DNA from: a bacterium UBP4_UBA6127
GTDB lineage: Bacteria; UBP4; UBA4092
Length of the DNA stretch: 64,000 nucleotides
Assembly (NCBI GenBank): GCA_002428325.1
Contig: DIVR01000006.1
Location: forward strand, 7,542-71,541
Direction: 5' to 3'
Under the pieces are notes generated by a model, which was not told the origin of the DNA, made no database searches, and worked only from the letters and a program-made list of their open reading frames with translations. Every line of letters begins with the position of its first letter. The first letter of the stretch is position 1. Below, piece by piece: positions 17,968 to 27,266 of the stretch. Position numbers and translations under genes: made by a program.

Positions 17968-18726
17968 ATGGAATCTAATAACAATCAAACCAATGGTATA
18001 TCTGTTCCCAGAAAAAATTGGCTGGGTCGTATTACTGGAGTCTTCTATGAACCGGCGGAAACTTTCCGCCAGTTAGATGAAAAGCCGGATTTAATAACAG
18101 CTTTGTTAATTCCTTTAGTAGTCACTTTGATTTCTGGAAGTGCCGGAATTATCTTATCTTTTAGAAATCCAGAATTTATGGATAAGATGAGTCAAATGCC
18201 GGATAAAGCTAACCCCCAGATATTTATGTGGGTAGGGGCTATTGTGGGAATTATTTTTGCAATCATATGGTGTCTGGGTTCTATTTTATTGAAATCCGGG
18301 ATTATTCATGTCATTGCTCCTTTTATGAATGGGAAAGGTAATTATAAGAACCTGTTAACGGTAATAGGATATGCTTATGTTCCTTACCTGATATTCTCAC
18401 TTCTTTTCTCTGCCTATGTTTTACTTAATCCAACCTCCTTCACCCCTTTAATGGCAAATTTATCCATTCTGGTGAAAAAGGATGAGGTCTCACCATTAAT
18501 ATTCAGTCTGTTGTCTCAGTTTGATGTGTTTGCTTTTTGGATGTTATTCCTGTGTATAACCGGTGTCTCTGTTGTCTATAAATTTTCCCGAAAAAAAGCG
18601 GCTATTATCATTCTGGGTCTCTGGTTGGTAACAGCGACTGTTAGCGTAATAGTCGGTGGAATTGTAGGACCTAAACTGTTTCCCAAAGCCTACAACCAAA
18701 CTTCTGAATCAGTCGATTCTGAATAA
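17968..18726 (+). CDS. YIP1-family integral membrane protein
   Basis: A 252-residue membrane protein with five or six hydrophobic helices and the YIP1-type opening WLGRITGVFYEPAETFRQLDEKPD. Bacterial YIP1 proteins have no firm function but often accompany envelope transport genes. The ATG at 17968 has GGAGG six bases upstream and is preferred over an upstream in-frame GTG at 17953. It heads a five-gene run with a membrane-fusion protein, an esterase, an ABC ATPase and a permease. Confidence 0.85.
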   Translation: MESNNNQTNGISVPRKNWLGRITGVFYEPAETFRQLDEKPDLITALLIPLVVTLISGSAGIILSFRNPEFMDKMSQMPDKANPQIFMWVGAIVGIIFAIIWCLGSILLKSGIIHVIAPFMNGKGNYKNLLTVIGYAYVPYLIFSLLFSAYVLLNPTSFTPLMANLSILVKKDEVSPLIFSLLSQFDVFAFWMLFLCITGVSVVYKFSRKKAAIIILGLWLVTATVSVIVGGIVGPKLFPKAYNQTSESVDSE

Positions 18727-18758
18727 TCCAGCAATTTTAACTTGAGGTCTTTCAGCTT

Positions 18759-20003
18759 ATGAAGAAACCTGTTAAAAGAATTATTATCACCCTGGTGATT
18801 ATTGTGATTTGCGGTTTATTGCTCTCCGTAAATCAGATTTTCGGCTCCAAGCGGGATGCGGTCAAAATTACCATTGGAAAAGTGGACAAGGGGCCGGTGG
18901 AGCAGGTGGTCCAAGCCACAGGAATCATTGAGCCGGGTGAAAAAAATAAGGTTCGGGTGGAAGTGGAAGGCAATGTCCTGGAAAAATTGGCGAAAGAAGG
19001 GGATGTGGTTAAAAAGGGGGATGTCCTTCTGATAGTGGACCAGACGAAACTTAAAAACGAGTTGCTGGATGCTGAAATTAAATTGAAAAGGCTTCAAAAT
19101 AATCTAAAGACCCTGATTGAGACAACGGGTCCTTCCGAGGAATTGAATGCCAAAAATGACTTAGAGAAATCCAAAATATCCCTGGACTATGCCGTCAAAA
19201 ATCTGGAAACCATGCGTCGGATGTATAAGGAAGAAATCATTACTCGCCGGCAATTGGAAGAAGCAGAACGAAATCTGGATACTTCAAAATTGGATTATCA
19301 GGGAAGTGAGCAACAGCTGAAATCCCAAAAAGAGAAATTTGCCAAAAGTCTTAGTGAAGCAAAATGGGAGATTGAATTGGCTCAGGCAGACCTTAAAGAA
19401 GCTAAACGAAAACTGGATCAGGCCATTGTCCGGGCCTCTATTACTGGGACCATTGTCGAGGATTTGTTGAAAGAAAAAAGATATGTCGGGTTTGGCGAAG
19501 AGATTTTTTCCATTGGCGATGTCAGCCGGTTCAATGCCAAGGTTAAAGTGGATGAACTGGATATCAGTAAAGTGAAAATCGGGCAGCCGGCCCTCATCAG
19601 CTCAGAGGCTTTCAAAGATGTGAAATTAGAGTCCCATGTTACGGAGATTGCTTCTCAAGCGACTCGGGAAACCTTTGCCCAAATTGAAGTGACCCTTCAG
19701 ATTGACAGTACTCACCAGCGGCCGGTTCGGCCCAACCTTTCTGTTGATGCGGAAATCCAGATCGAAAAATCCGGGAACTTACTCCGGGTTCCGATAGAGG
19801 CTGTTATTAAGAAAGATGGAAAAAATCTGGTATTTGTCATCAATAAGAATCGGGCTCATCGCCGGGAAGTGGCTGTGGGTTCTGCCAATCAGAAATATAT
19901 CGTCATTACTAAAGGTCTCAAGGAAGGCGAGCAGGTGGCTCTCAAAAATGCAGACCGGTTAAAAGAAAATTCTTTCGTTGAAAAGGAAAAAACTAAAAAA
20001 TGA
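18759..20003 (+). CDS. MacA/HlyD-type periplasmic adaptor protein
   Basis: A 414-residue membrane-fusion protein of the RND/MacA type, which bridges an inner-membrane transporter to an outer-membrane channel. Residues about 8-28 form an N-terminal membrane anchor. A lipoyl-like half follows (VVQATGIIEPGEKNKVRVEVEG), then a long coiled-coil hairpin (about 100-225) rich in Lys and Glu, then the second lipoyl half and beta-barrel (RASITGTIVEDLLKEK). Its stop codon overlaps the next start by 4 bp. No TolC-like gene is in the window. Confidence 0.9.
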   Translation: MKKPVKRIIITLVIIVICGLLLSVNQIFGSKRDAVKITIGKVDKGPVEQVVQATGIIEPGEKNKVRVEVEGNVLEKLAKEGDVVKKGDVLLIVDQTKLKNELLDAEIKLKRLQNNLKTLIETTGPSEELNAKNDLEKSKISLDYAVKNLETMRRMYKEEIITRRQLEEAERNLDTSKLDYQGSEQQLKSQKEKFAKSLSEAKWEIELAQADLKEAKRKLDQAIVRASITGTIVEDLLKEKRYVGFGEEIFSIGDVSRFNAKVKVDELDISKVKIGQPALISSEAFKDVKLESHVTEIASQATRETFAQIEVTLQIDSTHQRPVRPNLSVDAEIQIEKSGNLLRVPIEAVIKKDGKNLVFVINKNRAHRREVAVGSANQKYIVITKGLKEGEQVALKNADRLKENSFVEKEKTKK

Positions 20004-20872
20004 GAAATACAGGATTAAGGGCACTGGTATTAGTTTTGGCCTTGTTAGTATTAAGTTCTCTAGCGGGAGCGGCCCCTTCAGCCACTCCCATAACCTATGG
20101 GTTTGAATCCAATATTTTCTATCGGACAGACAGCACCGAGATCCTTAATGATTATATGAAAGAACGGTGTTTTCTGGATGTTTACTATCCTGAAGGCATT
20201 AAGAATTTTTCCACGATTATCTGGTTCCATGCCGGGGGGATCGTCTCGGGGAGTAAATTTATTCCCGAACAATTAAAAAATAAAAAAATGGCCGTAGTGG
20301 GAGTGAATTACCGGTTAAGTCCCAAAGCGAAATGTCCTGAATATAATGATGATGCCGCCGCAGCTATTGCCTGGGTCTTCAAAAATATCGAGACTTATGG
20401 AGGAAGCACCCGGCAGATTTATGTATCCGGACATTCGGCCGGGGGGTATCTGACCCTGATGGCAGGTTTGGATAAAAAACTCCTGGCAAAATATGGGGTA
20501 GATGCCAACCAGATTGCCGGGTTGATTCCATTCAGCGGCCAGGCTATTACTCATTTTACCGTTCGCAAGGAAAAAGGGATTCCTTCGACTCAACCGACGA
20601 TTGATGAATATGCTCCCTTATATTATGTTCGGCCGGATGCTCCTCCCCTGGTATTGATTACCGGAGACCGGGAACTGGAAATGCTGGGCCGATATGAAGA
20701 GAATGCTTACCTGATGCGAATGATGAAGGTAGCGGGGCATAAAAAGACGACTCTCTATGAGCTCCAGGGTTTTACCCATGGGTCCATGGCTATCCCCTCA
20801 TTTACAATTTTACTGGAACAGGTAACCAAATTATCTGAAGAAATCAATAAGGGTGAGAAAGCTGGAAAATAG
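20000..20872 (+). CDS. exported alpha/beta-hydrolase esterase (HSL-like)
   Basis: A 290-residue esterase with a signal peptide (about 1-25). The oxyanion motif HAGG is at about 77-80, the nucleophile motif GHSAGG has Ser at about 146, and the charge-relay end of the fold is at GDRELEM and FTHGS. This is the HSL/bacterial esterase arrangement. It overlaps the adaptor gene by 4 bp (ATGA) and is followed by the ABC ATPase, so it is translationally embedded in a MacAB-type exporter operon. It may process or release the exported lipid or peptide, but that role is inference. Confidence 0.87.
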   Translation: MRNTGLRALVLVLALLVLSSLAGAAPSATPITYGFESNIFYRTDSTEILNDYMKERCFLDVYYPEGIKNFSTIIWFHAGGIVSGSKFIPEQLKNKKMAVVGVNYRLSPKAKCPEYNDDAAAAIAWVFKNIETYGGSTRQIYVSGHSAGGYLTLMAGLDKKLLAKYGVDANQIAGLIPFSGQAITHFTVRKEKGIPSTQPTIDEYAPLYYVRPDAPPLVLITGDRELEMLGRYEENAYLMRMMKVAGHKKTTLYELQGFTHGSMAIPSFTILLEQVTKLSEEINKGEKAGK

Positions 20873-20908
20873 AGTTGGATTTTTTCTTTCCCGGATTCCT
20901 GATACCTT

Positions 20909-21613
20909 ATGGTCAAACTGACTGAAATAACAAAAACATATAATATCGGGTCAACGGATGTTGTGGCCCTGGATAATATCTCCTTATCAGTGAAGGAAGG
21001 GGAGTTTGTCTCTATTATGGGGGCTTCAGGGTCAGGAAAATCTACCCTTATGAATATTATCGGCTGCCTGGATTCTTTTAATAAGGGGTCCTATCACATC
21101 GATAAAATTGAGGTTACCCGGCTCTCGGAAAATGAATTGGCGGATATTCGAAATCAGAAAATTGGATTTGTCTTTCAGAATTTCAATCTTCTATCCAAAT
21201 ATACAGCTCGGCAAAATGTGGAACTTCCCATGATTTATGCATCATTATCAACCTCGGAACGCCGGCGGCGGGGACAAGAAGCCCTGCAACGGGTTGGGTT
21301 GGAAAACAGAGCCAAACACCGGCCGAATGAATTATCCGGCGGTGAGCGGCAGCGGGTGGCGATTGCCAGAGCCTTGGTGAACCAACCTTCCATACTTTTA
21401 GCGGATGAACCCACCGGCAATCTGGATTCTTATCGAAGCAAGGAAATCATGGAGATATTTACCCAGCTCAACCAGGAAGGGGCAACTATTATCCTGGTAA
21501 CCCATGAACCTGATATTGCCCGTTATTCCCATCGAATTGTCCAGCTTCTTGATGGACAGATTATCAGTGACCGACCTGTCCCTGAATCTGAAAGACTGGG
21601 AGGCTCCCGATAA
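20909..21613 (+). CDS. ABC transporter ATPase (MacB/LolD type)
   Basis: A 234-residue ATPase of the MacB/LolD/FtsE class. The Walker A motif GASGSGKST is at about 38-46. The Q-loop segment FVFQNFNLL, the signature LSGGERQRVAIARAL and the Walker B LLADEPTGNLD are all present, with the class-typical spacing. It directly abuts the permease gene. It powers mechanotransmission through the periplasm rather than substrate transport across the inner membrane, as established for MacB-type systems. Confidence 0.93.
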   Translation: MVKLTEITKTYNIGSTDVVALDNISLSVKEGEFVSIMGASGSGKSTLMNIIGCLDSFNKGSYHIDKIEVTRLSENELADIRNQKIGFVFQNFNLLSKYTARQNVELPMIYASLSTSERRRRGQEALQRVGLENRAKHRPNELSGGERQRVAIARALVNQPSILLADEPTGNLDSYRSKEIMEIFTQLNQEGATIILVTHEPDIARYSHRIVQLLDGQIISDRPVPESERLGGSR

Positions 21614-22831
21614 ATGGATATTAGAGAAAGCATTCGGATGGCAAGTGTGGATATCCGGGTCAATAAAATGCGTACCTTTTTATCTATGCTGGGAGTCATC
21701 ATTGGGATTGCTTCAGTCATTATTATTGTCGCCATCGGCAATGGGCTTAAATTTAAAATCCTGGATCAGTTTTCCGGGCTGGGCGCCAATAGCATCTATA
21801 TTCTCAGAAACTGGGACCCTAAAACCCAGCGGTCCGGTGAAATCTCTCTGGACGATTTGGATATGATCCGAGAGGTCCCCGGGGTTACTGATGTAGCTCC
21901 CCAGGCCCAGTGGAATGGAGAGGTTAAATCCACAATAAAATCCATTCCAATGGAAATTCGGGGTGTTACCGAGGATTTCTTCGGGATCACCGGCATGAAA
22001 ATAGATAAAGGCAGGTTGTTATCCGATATCGATAACGACTTTCGACAGAGAGTCTGTGTCCTAAAAAGGGAAGCGGCCCTTTCTTTGTTTTCTGTGGAAA
22101 CAGGCAAGCGGGCCGTCCTTCCCGATGATGTAGTCGGCAAGAGTATCAATATCAATGGTAATCGTTTTACCGTGATTGGGGTTCTAGGCAAGGAAGAAGC
22201 CAGCATGGGATTCTTCTGGTCTGGACCCAATACCGTTTTTATCCCGGTCAGAGTATTGCTTAGAATGGCCCAGATGGATACCCTTCCATCCATTTCTGTC
22301 CATGTGCAGGATGTCTCCAAATCAAAGAAAATTGGAGATGAGATTGTAGCCAAACTCAAGGAGAAACATGAGAATAAGGGGGATTACCGGGTCTTGAATC
22401 CGGATGATATCCAGAAAGAGATTACCACCGCCATGAATATCTTCACCCTGGTGATTGGAGCCATCGGCGCACTTTCTCTTCTGGTTGGCGGTATCGGAAT
22501 CATGAATATCATGCTGGCATCGGTTGCTGAGCGAACCCGGGAAATCGGTATTCGTAAAGCTATCGGCGCCAAACGGAGAGATATTCTCCTGCAATTCCTC
22601 GTGGAAGCCGGCACTATCAGCGGTTTGGGCGGGACTCTTGGCATCCTGCTGGGGATTGCCATGGCGAAATCCATTACAATCCTTTCTACCAATGAAATCC
22701 CTTCAGTGATTTTACCCAGTTCGATTCTTATTGCTTTCCTCTTTTCTGTTTTTGTAGGTATGTTTTTCGGGGTTTACCCCTCTTCCAAGGCTGCTAATAT
22801 GAATCCCATTGAAGCTCTCCGATATGAGTAA
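21614..22831 (+). CDS. MacB-type ABC permease (FtsX/MacB_PCD)
   Basis: A 405-residue permease with one N-terminal helix (about 21-42, after NKMRTFLSMLGVIIGIASV), a periplasmic core domain of about 220 residues, and three C-terminal helices. The typical motif VAERTREIGIRKAIGAKRRDILLQF precedes the last two helices. ATPase and permease are separate genes here, unlike the fused MacB of E. coli. With the adaptor at 18.8 kb it forms a tripartite exporter; the exported substrate is unknown. Confidence 0.93.
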   Translation: MDIRESIRMASVDIRVNKMRTFLSMLGVIIGIASVIIIVAIGNGLKFKILDQFSGLGANSIYILRNWDPKTQRSGEISLDDLDMIREVPGVTDVAPQAQWNGEVKSTIKSIPMEIRGVTEDFFGITGMKIDKGRLLSDIDNDFRQRVCVLKREAALSLFSVETGKRAVLPDDVVGKSININGNRFTVIGVLGKEEASMGFFWSGPNTVFIPVRVLLRMAQMDTLPSISVHVQDVSKSKKIGDEIVAKLKEKHENKGDYRVLNPDDIQKEITTAMNIFTLVIGAIGALSLLVGGIGIMNIMLASVAERTREIGIRKAIGAKRRDILLQFLVEAGTISGLGGTLGILLGIAMAKSITILSTNEIPSVILPSSILIAFLFSVFVGMFFGVYPSSKAANMNPIEALRYE

Positions 22832-22922
22832 TCGGGTCATTTTTATTTTCTTTTTTGATTTCCGGCTAAACTGATTTCCCCTCTGGTTCATCGGGTCTCT
22901 TTTTCGGAATTATTCCTATTTT

Positions 22923-22985
22923 GGAACGGTGAGATGACGGAGTAGGTCAGACCCTCTCCGTTACCGCTCCGTTTCTCTTTTTATG
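22923..22985 (+). terminator. probable Rho-independent terminator of exporter operon
   Basis: An interrupted hairpin has an outer arm GGAACGG with CCGTTTC and an inner 8-bp arm TGACGGAG with CTCCGTTA. The T-rich tail TCTCTTTTT follows. It lies about 90 bp after the permease stop. The internal mismatch makes it less certain than the other terminators. Confidence 0.5.
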
Positions 22986-23133
22986 TTAAGCAGCCTTGTC
23001 AAGGGGATAACTTTATCTTCCAGGAAAGGGTTCTTTCCTTATTCCCTTCCCTGAGGGTTCAATGGTAAACTACATCTTAGGGATACTTAATTATGTAAAC
23101 TATTTAAATTCATGTTATTTTAATTAGTTAAAC
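22986..23133 (+). other. spacer between exporter terminator and metY leader
   Basis: About 150 bp of AT-rich sequence with no supported gene. The metY promoter must lie here or at the start of the leader, but no convincing -35/-10 pair was found. Confidence 0.4.
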
Positions 23134-24535
<1,402 letters not shown>

Positions 24536-24550
24536 AAATTGATAATCAGG

Positions 24551-24602
24551 GTCCTGTCTTGCCGGTTTTGGGATGGTGAGTAGAAGCCGGTAGTCTCAGG
24601 AC
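24551..24602 (+). promoter_or_regulatory. nested hairpin between metY and metX
   Basis: An outer 6-bp stem GTCCTG with CAGGAC (24551-24556, 24597-24602) encloses an inner 6-bp stem TGCCGG with CCGGTA (24560-24565, 24587-24592, one G-U pair) and a 21-base purine-rich loop. No T-run follows, so it is not a normal terminator. It could be an intercistronic regulatory or mRNA-stability element. Confidence 0.35.
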
Positions 24603-24673
24603 ATTTAAAGCTAATCCCCGCTGATGGGATAGAATGTTAAGTAATGTTATTTTGTAAGCAGGAGAATGAATGC

Positions 24674-25819
24674 ATGGATGAAAAGGCCAATGGCATAGGT
24701 ACAGTGGAAACACAGTTTTTTACCTTTGATGAACTATTTCTGGAATTGGGAGAAAAACTGGGTCCGGTCACCCTGGCTTATGAAACCTATGGGACACTGA
24801 ATAAGCAGAAGAATAATGCTATTCTCATCCTGCATGCCCTGACCGGTGATGCTCATGTAGCAGGCTGGCATGAAGGGGATAAGAAACCGGGTTGGTGGGA
24901 TGAGATGGTCGGCCCGGGCAGAGCCTTTGATACGGATAAATATTTTGTCATATGTTCCAATGTCTTAGGGGGATGTAAAGGTTCTACAGGTCCCGCTTCT
25001 TTGAATCCCAAGACGGGTAAAACCTATGGATTGGAATTTCCCATTATCACCATCGGGGATATTGTGAATGCCCAGGAAAAGCTGATTGACCATTTTGGAA
25101 TAAAAAAATTGCTGGCAGTAGCCGGTGGTTCCATGGGAGGCATGCAGGCCCTGGAATGGTTTGTATCCAAACATCCTAAAATCCAGAGTTCCATCGTCAT
25201 AGCCACTGCCTATAAGCATTCTCCCCAGCAGATTGCTTTCAATGAAGTGGGGCGGCAAGCCATTATGTCTGACCTGGACTGGATGGAGGGAGATTATTAT
25301 GGCAAGGCTGTCCCTTCCAAGGGATTGGCTGTAGCCAGGATGATTGGCCATATCACCTATATGAGTGATATCTCTATGGAACAGAAATTCGGCCGGCAGG
25401 TCAAGACCGAGAAGCAGCCTTTTAAATTTACCGCAGAATTTGAAGTAGAAGGGTATCTCCTTTATCGGGGGGGAGCCTTTGTGAAAAGGTTTGATGCCAA
25501 TTCTTATCTTTATATTACCAAGGCCATGGATTTATATGATGCTTCGAGAGGGGAACCTCTTGCCCAGGTCTTTAATGGAATCCAATCCAGGATGATGGCT
25601 ATTGCCTTTGAATCAGACTGGCTGTATCCCCCTTATCAAACCCATGAAATTGTGAAAGCCTGCAAGATGGCAGGGGTGAATGCCACCTCCTGTAAAATCG
25701 AGTCTACCTATGGACATGATGCCTTCCTCCTGGAAATTGAGGAAGAATCCCATCTTATCAGGCATTTCTTGAAAAAAGTCTATGAAGAAATACAGGTAAC
25801 CCAAGTCTATGAAATCTGA
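24674..25819 (+). CDS. metX: homoserine O-acetyltransferase
   Basis: A 381-residue alpha/beta-hydrolase-fold acyltransferase that acetylates homoserine with acetyl-CoA. The nucleophile motif GGSMGGMQALEW puts Ser at about 153. The acid and base of the triad sit in FESDWLYPP and YGHDAFLLE. The ATG at 24674 is chosen because AGGAG lies 9 bases upstream; the ATG 30 bases earlier would add ten residues unlike the family. It overlaps metW by 11 bp. The fold can also use succinyl-CoA, but pairing with MetY points to acetyl. Confidence 0.95.
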   Translation: MDEKANGIGTVETQFFTFDELFLELGEKLGPVTLAYETYGTLNKQKNNAILILHALTGDAHVAGWHEGDKKPGWWDEMVGPGRAFDTDKYFVICSNVLGGCKGSTGPASLNPKTGKTYGLEFPIITIGDIVNAQEKLIDHFGIKKLLAVAGGSMGGMQALEWFVSKHPKIQSSIVIATAYKHSPQQIAFNEVGRQAIMSDLDWMEGDYYGKAVPSKGLAVARMIGHITYMSDISMEQKFGRQVKTEKQPFKFTAEFEVEGYLLYRGGAFVKRFDANSYLYITKAMDLYDASRGEPLAQVFNGIQSRMMAIAFESDWLYPPYQTHEIVKACKMAGVNATSCKIESTYGHDAFLLEIEEESHLIRHFLKKVYEEIQVTQVYEI

Positions 25820-26399
25820 GAAATTACAGCTTGATTATAAAGTTATCCTCGATATCATCCAGCCTCAATCCACGGTTCTGGATTTAGGCTGTGGGGAAGG
25901 GGATTTGCTGGCCCTGCTGGTCAAAGAAAATAAGGTCAAAGGACAGGGCATCGAAATCGATGATAATTGTGTTTTTAAGTGTGTGGAAAAAGGGGTCAGT
26001 GTGTATCATGGCGACCTTGATACGGGATTATCTGATTACCAGGATAATTCTTTTGATTATGTGATTCTCAATCAGACTATGCAACAGCTTAGAAAACCGG
26101 ATGCCGTCATCAAGGAAGCTTTGAGAGTCGGCCGAAAAGTGATTATCGGTTTTCCCAATTTCTGTTATCTGACATCCAGGCTCCAGATATTTTTTCGTGG
26201 CAGGGTGCCGGTTACCCCTTCCTTGCCTTATGACTGGTATGATACCCCCAACCTGCATTTCTTGAGCATCCGGGATTTTGACCTTTATTGCAGCCGAAGG
26301 GGTGTTAATGTCGAGAAAACTGTTTATCTCTCCAAAAACAACCTTGTGAATATTCTGCCGAATCTATTTGCCCGTAATGCTATTTATGTGATTTCCTGA
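25809..26399 (+). CDS. metW: methionine biosynthesis protein MetW
   Basis: A 196-residue SAM-dependent methyltransferase-fold protein. The motif VLDLGCGEGDLLALL opens the Rossmann fold, and the family-specific stretch QTMQQLRKPDAVIKEALRVGRKVIIGFPNF is present. MetW is known to be needed for full MetX activity in bacteria that use the metX-metW pair. The 11-bp overlap with metX supports translational coupling and complex formation. It ends the met operon. Confidence 0.93.
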   Translation: MKSEKLQLDYKVILDIIQPQSTVLDLGCGEGDLLALLVKENKVKGQGIEIDDNCVFKCVEKGVSVYHGDLDTGLSDYQDNSFDYVILNQTMQQLRKPDAVIKEALRVGRKVIIGFPNFCYLTSRLQIFFRGRVPVTPSLPYDWYDTPNLHFLSIRDFDLYCSRRGVNVEKTVYLSKNNLVNILPNLFARNAIYVIS

Positions 26400-26460
26400 T
26401 GACCCGTTTTCTCCTGTAAAACTGGTAACCTTCATTCCCACCGACTGACCGTCTTCCCTG

Positions 26461-26478
26461 TTTTGACAGCTGTCAAAA
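26461..26478. repeat. perfect 18-bp palindrome, copy 2
   Basis: TTTTGACAGCTGTCAAAA is identical to the copy at 17656-17673. It lies 62 bp past the metW stop. The flanking bases differ between copies, so the conserved unit is just the palindrome. Confidence 0.7.
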
Positions 26479-26755
26479 CATATGAACTGTTTGTTTAAAG
26501 ATATATTATTATCTTCAATAATATCAATAATATTACAAATTATTTCCTTAACGTCTTATGTGCTTCACTGGTCTTGCAGTGAGCTGCCAGATCTCTATTA
26601 AATAAATGCAGGATACCACAGTTATCTTAATGGCATAGTTACTATAACTAAAGATTTATTATTTGATCTTAAACATGTAATAGAAATAAAGAGGAGCAGA
26701 ATAGGCCCATAAAATAATTGGAGGCAAAAAAGGGAACACCCAAGAGGTGAAGGAA

Positions 26756-26884
26756 ATGGGAAGCGAAGAAGCGTTGAGAATTGAATACAGCGATTGGGAA
26801 ATAAGTCCCTGGGACGGGATGAAATTAATGAAGGAGTTGGTGGATAAAACCGGAATCCGGAACCCATTAAAAGTATGGATTTAA
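26756..26884 (+). pseudogene. truncated transposase N-terminus (IS1380-like)
   Basis: A 42-codon frame (ATG 26756 to TAA 26884, with a GGTGAAGGAA site upstream) encodes IEYSDWEISPWDGMKLMKEL, resembling the N-terminus of IS1380-family DDE transposases. The catalytic domain is absent, so this is a remnant. No matching terminal inverted repeats were recognised nearby. It marks a past insertion in this accessory spacer. Confidence 0.5.
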
Positions 26885-27090
26885 AGTAATGTTTAAACGG
26901 ATAAATTTAGGGGTTGAAAATATTTAGTCCTAATCTGGAATGTAGAACTACTTAGCTTCATTCAAAATAAATACTGTTAAAATAAACCAGATAAAATCAG
27001 AGACTATCTTGTTCATGATAATCTTATAGCCTTCTAACTATAGTAAAGGCAAGAATTCATAAAATAACATAATAATTTTTGTAAAACAGG

Positions 27091-27119
27091 TTGACATGAA
27101 ACGGATGTAAGTGTATATT
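27091..27119 (+). promoter_or_regulatory. strong sigma70-like promoter of the repeat-bearing operon
   Basis: A consensus TTGACA (27091-27096), a 17-bp spacer and TATATT (27114-27119) place the start near 27126, about 70 bases upstream of the ATG at 27196. Confidence 0.8.
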
Positions 27120-27200
27120 GCTATTTGAGTAGCCGATATTGCTGATAGGACTACCAGAATTCACAAAATCGAATTATGGAGGTTCATTAGAAATAATGGA

Positions 27201-27235
27201 GACAAGACAAGACAAGACAAGACAAGACAAGACAA
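27201..27235 (+). repeat. pentanucleotide microsatellite (GACAA) x 7
   Basis: Seven perfect tandem GACAA units begin 2 bases after the ATG at 27196. That ATG has GGAGG 13 bases upstream. With seven units the frame from this ATG ends at TAA 27271-27273. With six or nine units it would join the TPR protein frame in front of the hydrophobic signal-peptide core. This is the layout of a slipped-strand phase-variation locus. Confidence 0.92.
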
Positions 27236-27266
27236 GCTCCTTCTTTGGAAACTGTTCTGTTGTTGG

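Larger units (their letters stand above)
26400..27090 (+). other. AT-rich accessory spacer with transposase remnant
   Basis: About 690 bp contains the second 18-bp palindrome (26461-26478) and a truncated transposase frame (26756-26884). Otherwise the sequence is AT-rich without a supported gene. It separates the met operon from the repeat-bearing secreted-protein operon and looks like a site of past insertion and decay. Confidence 0.6.

Noticed and set aside
21796..22359. 187-residue frame opposite the MacB permease
   Set aside because: The plus-strand permease is clear by motif; the antisense frame has no domain and shows chance composition.
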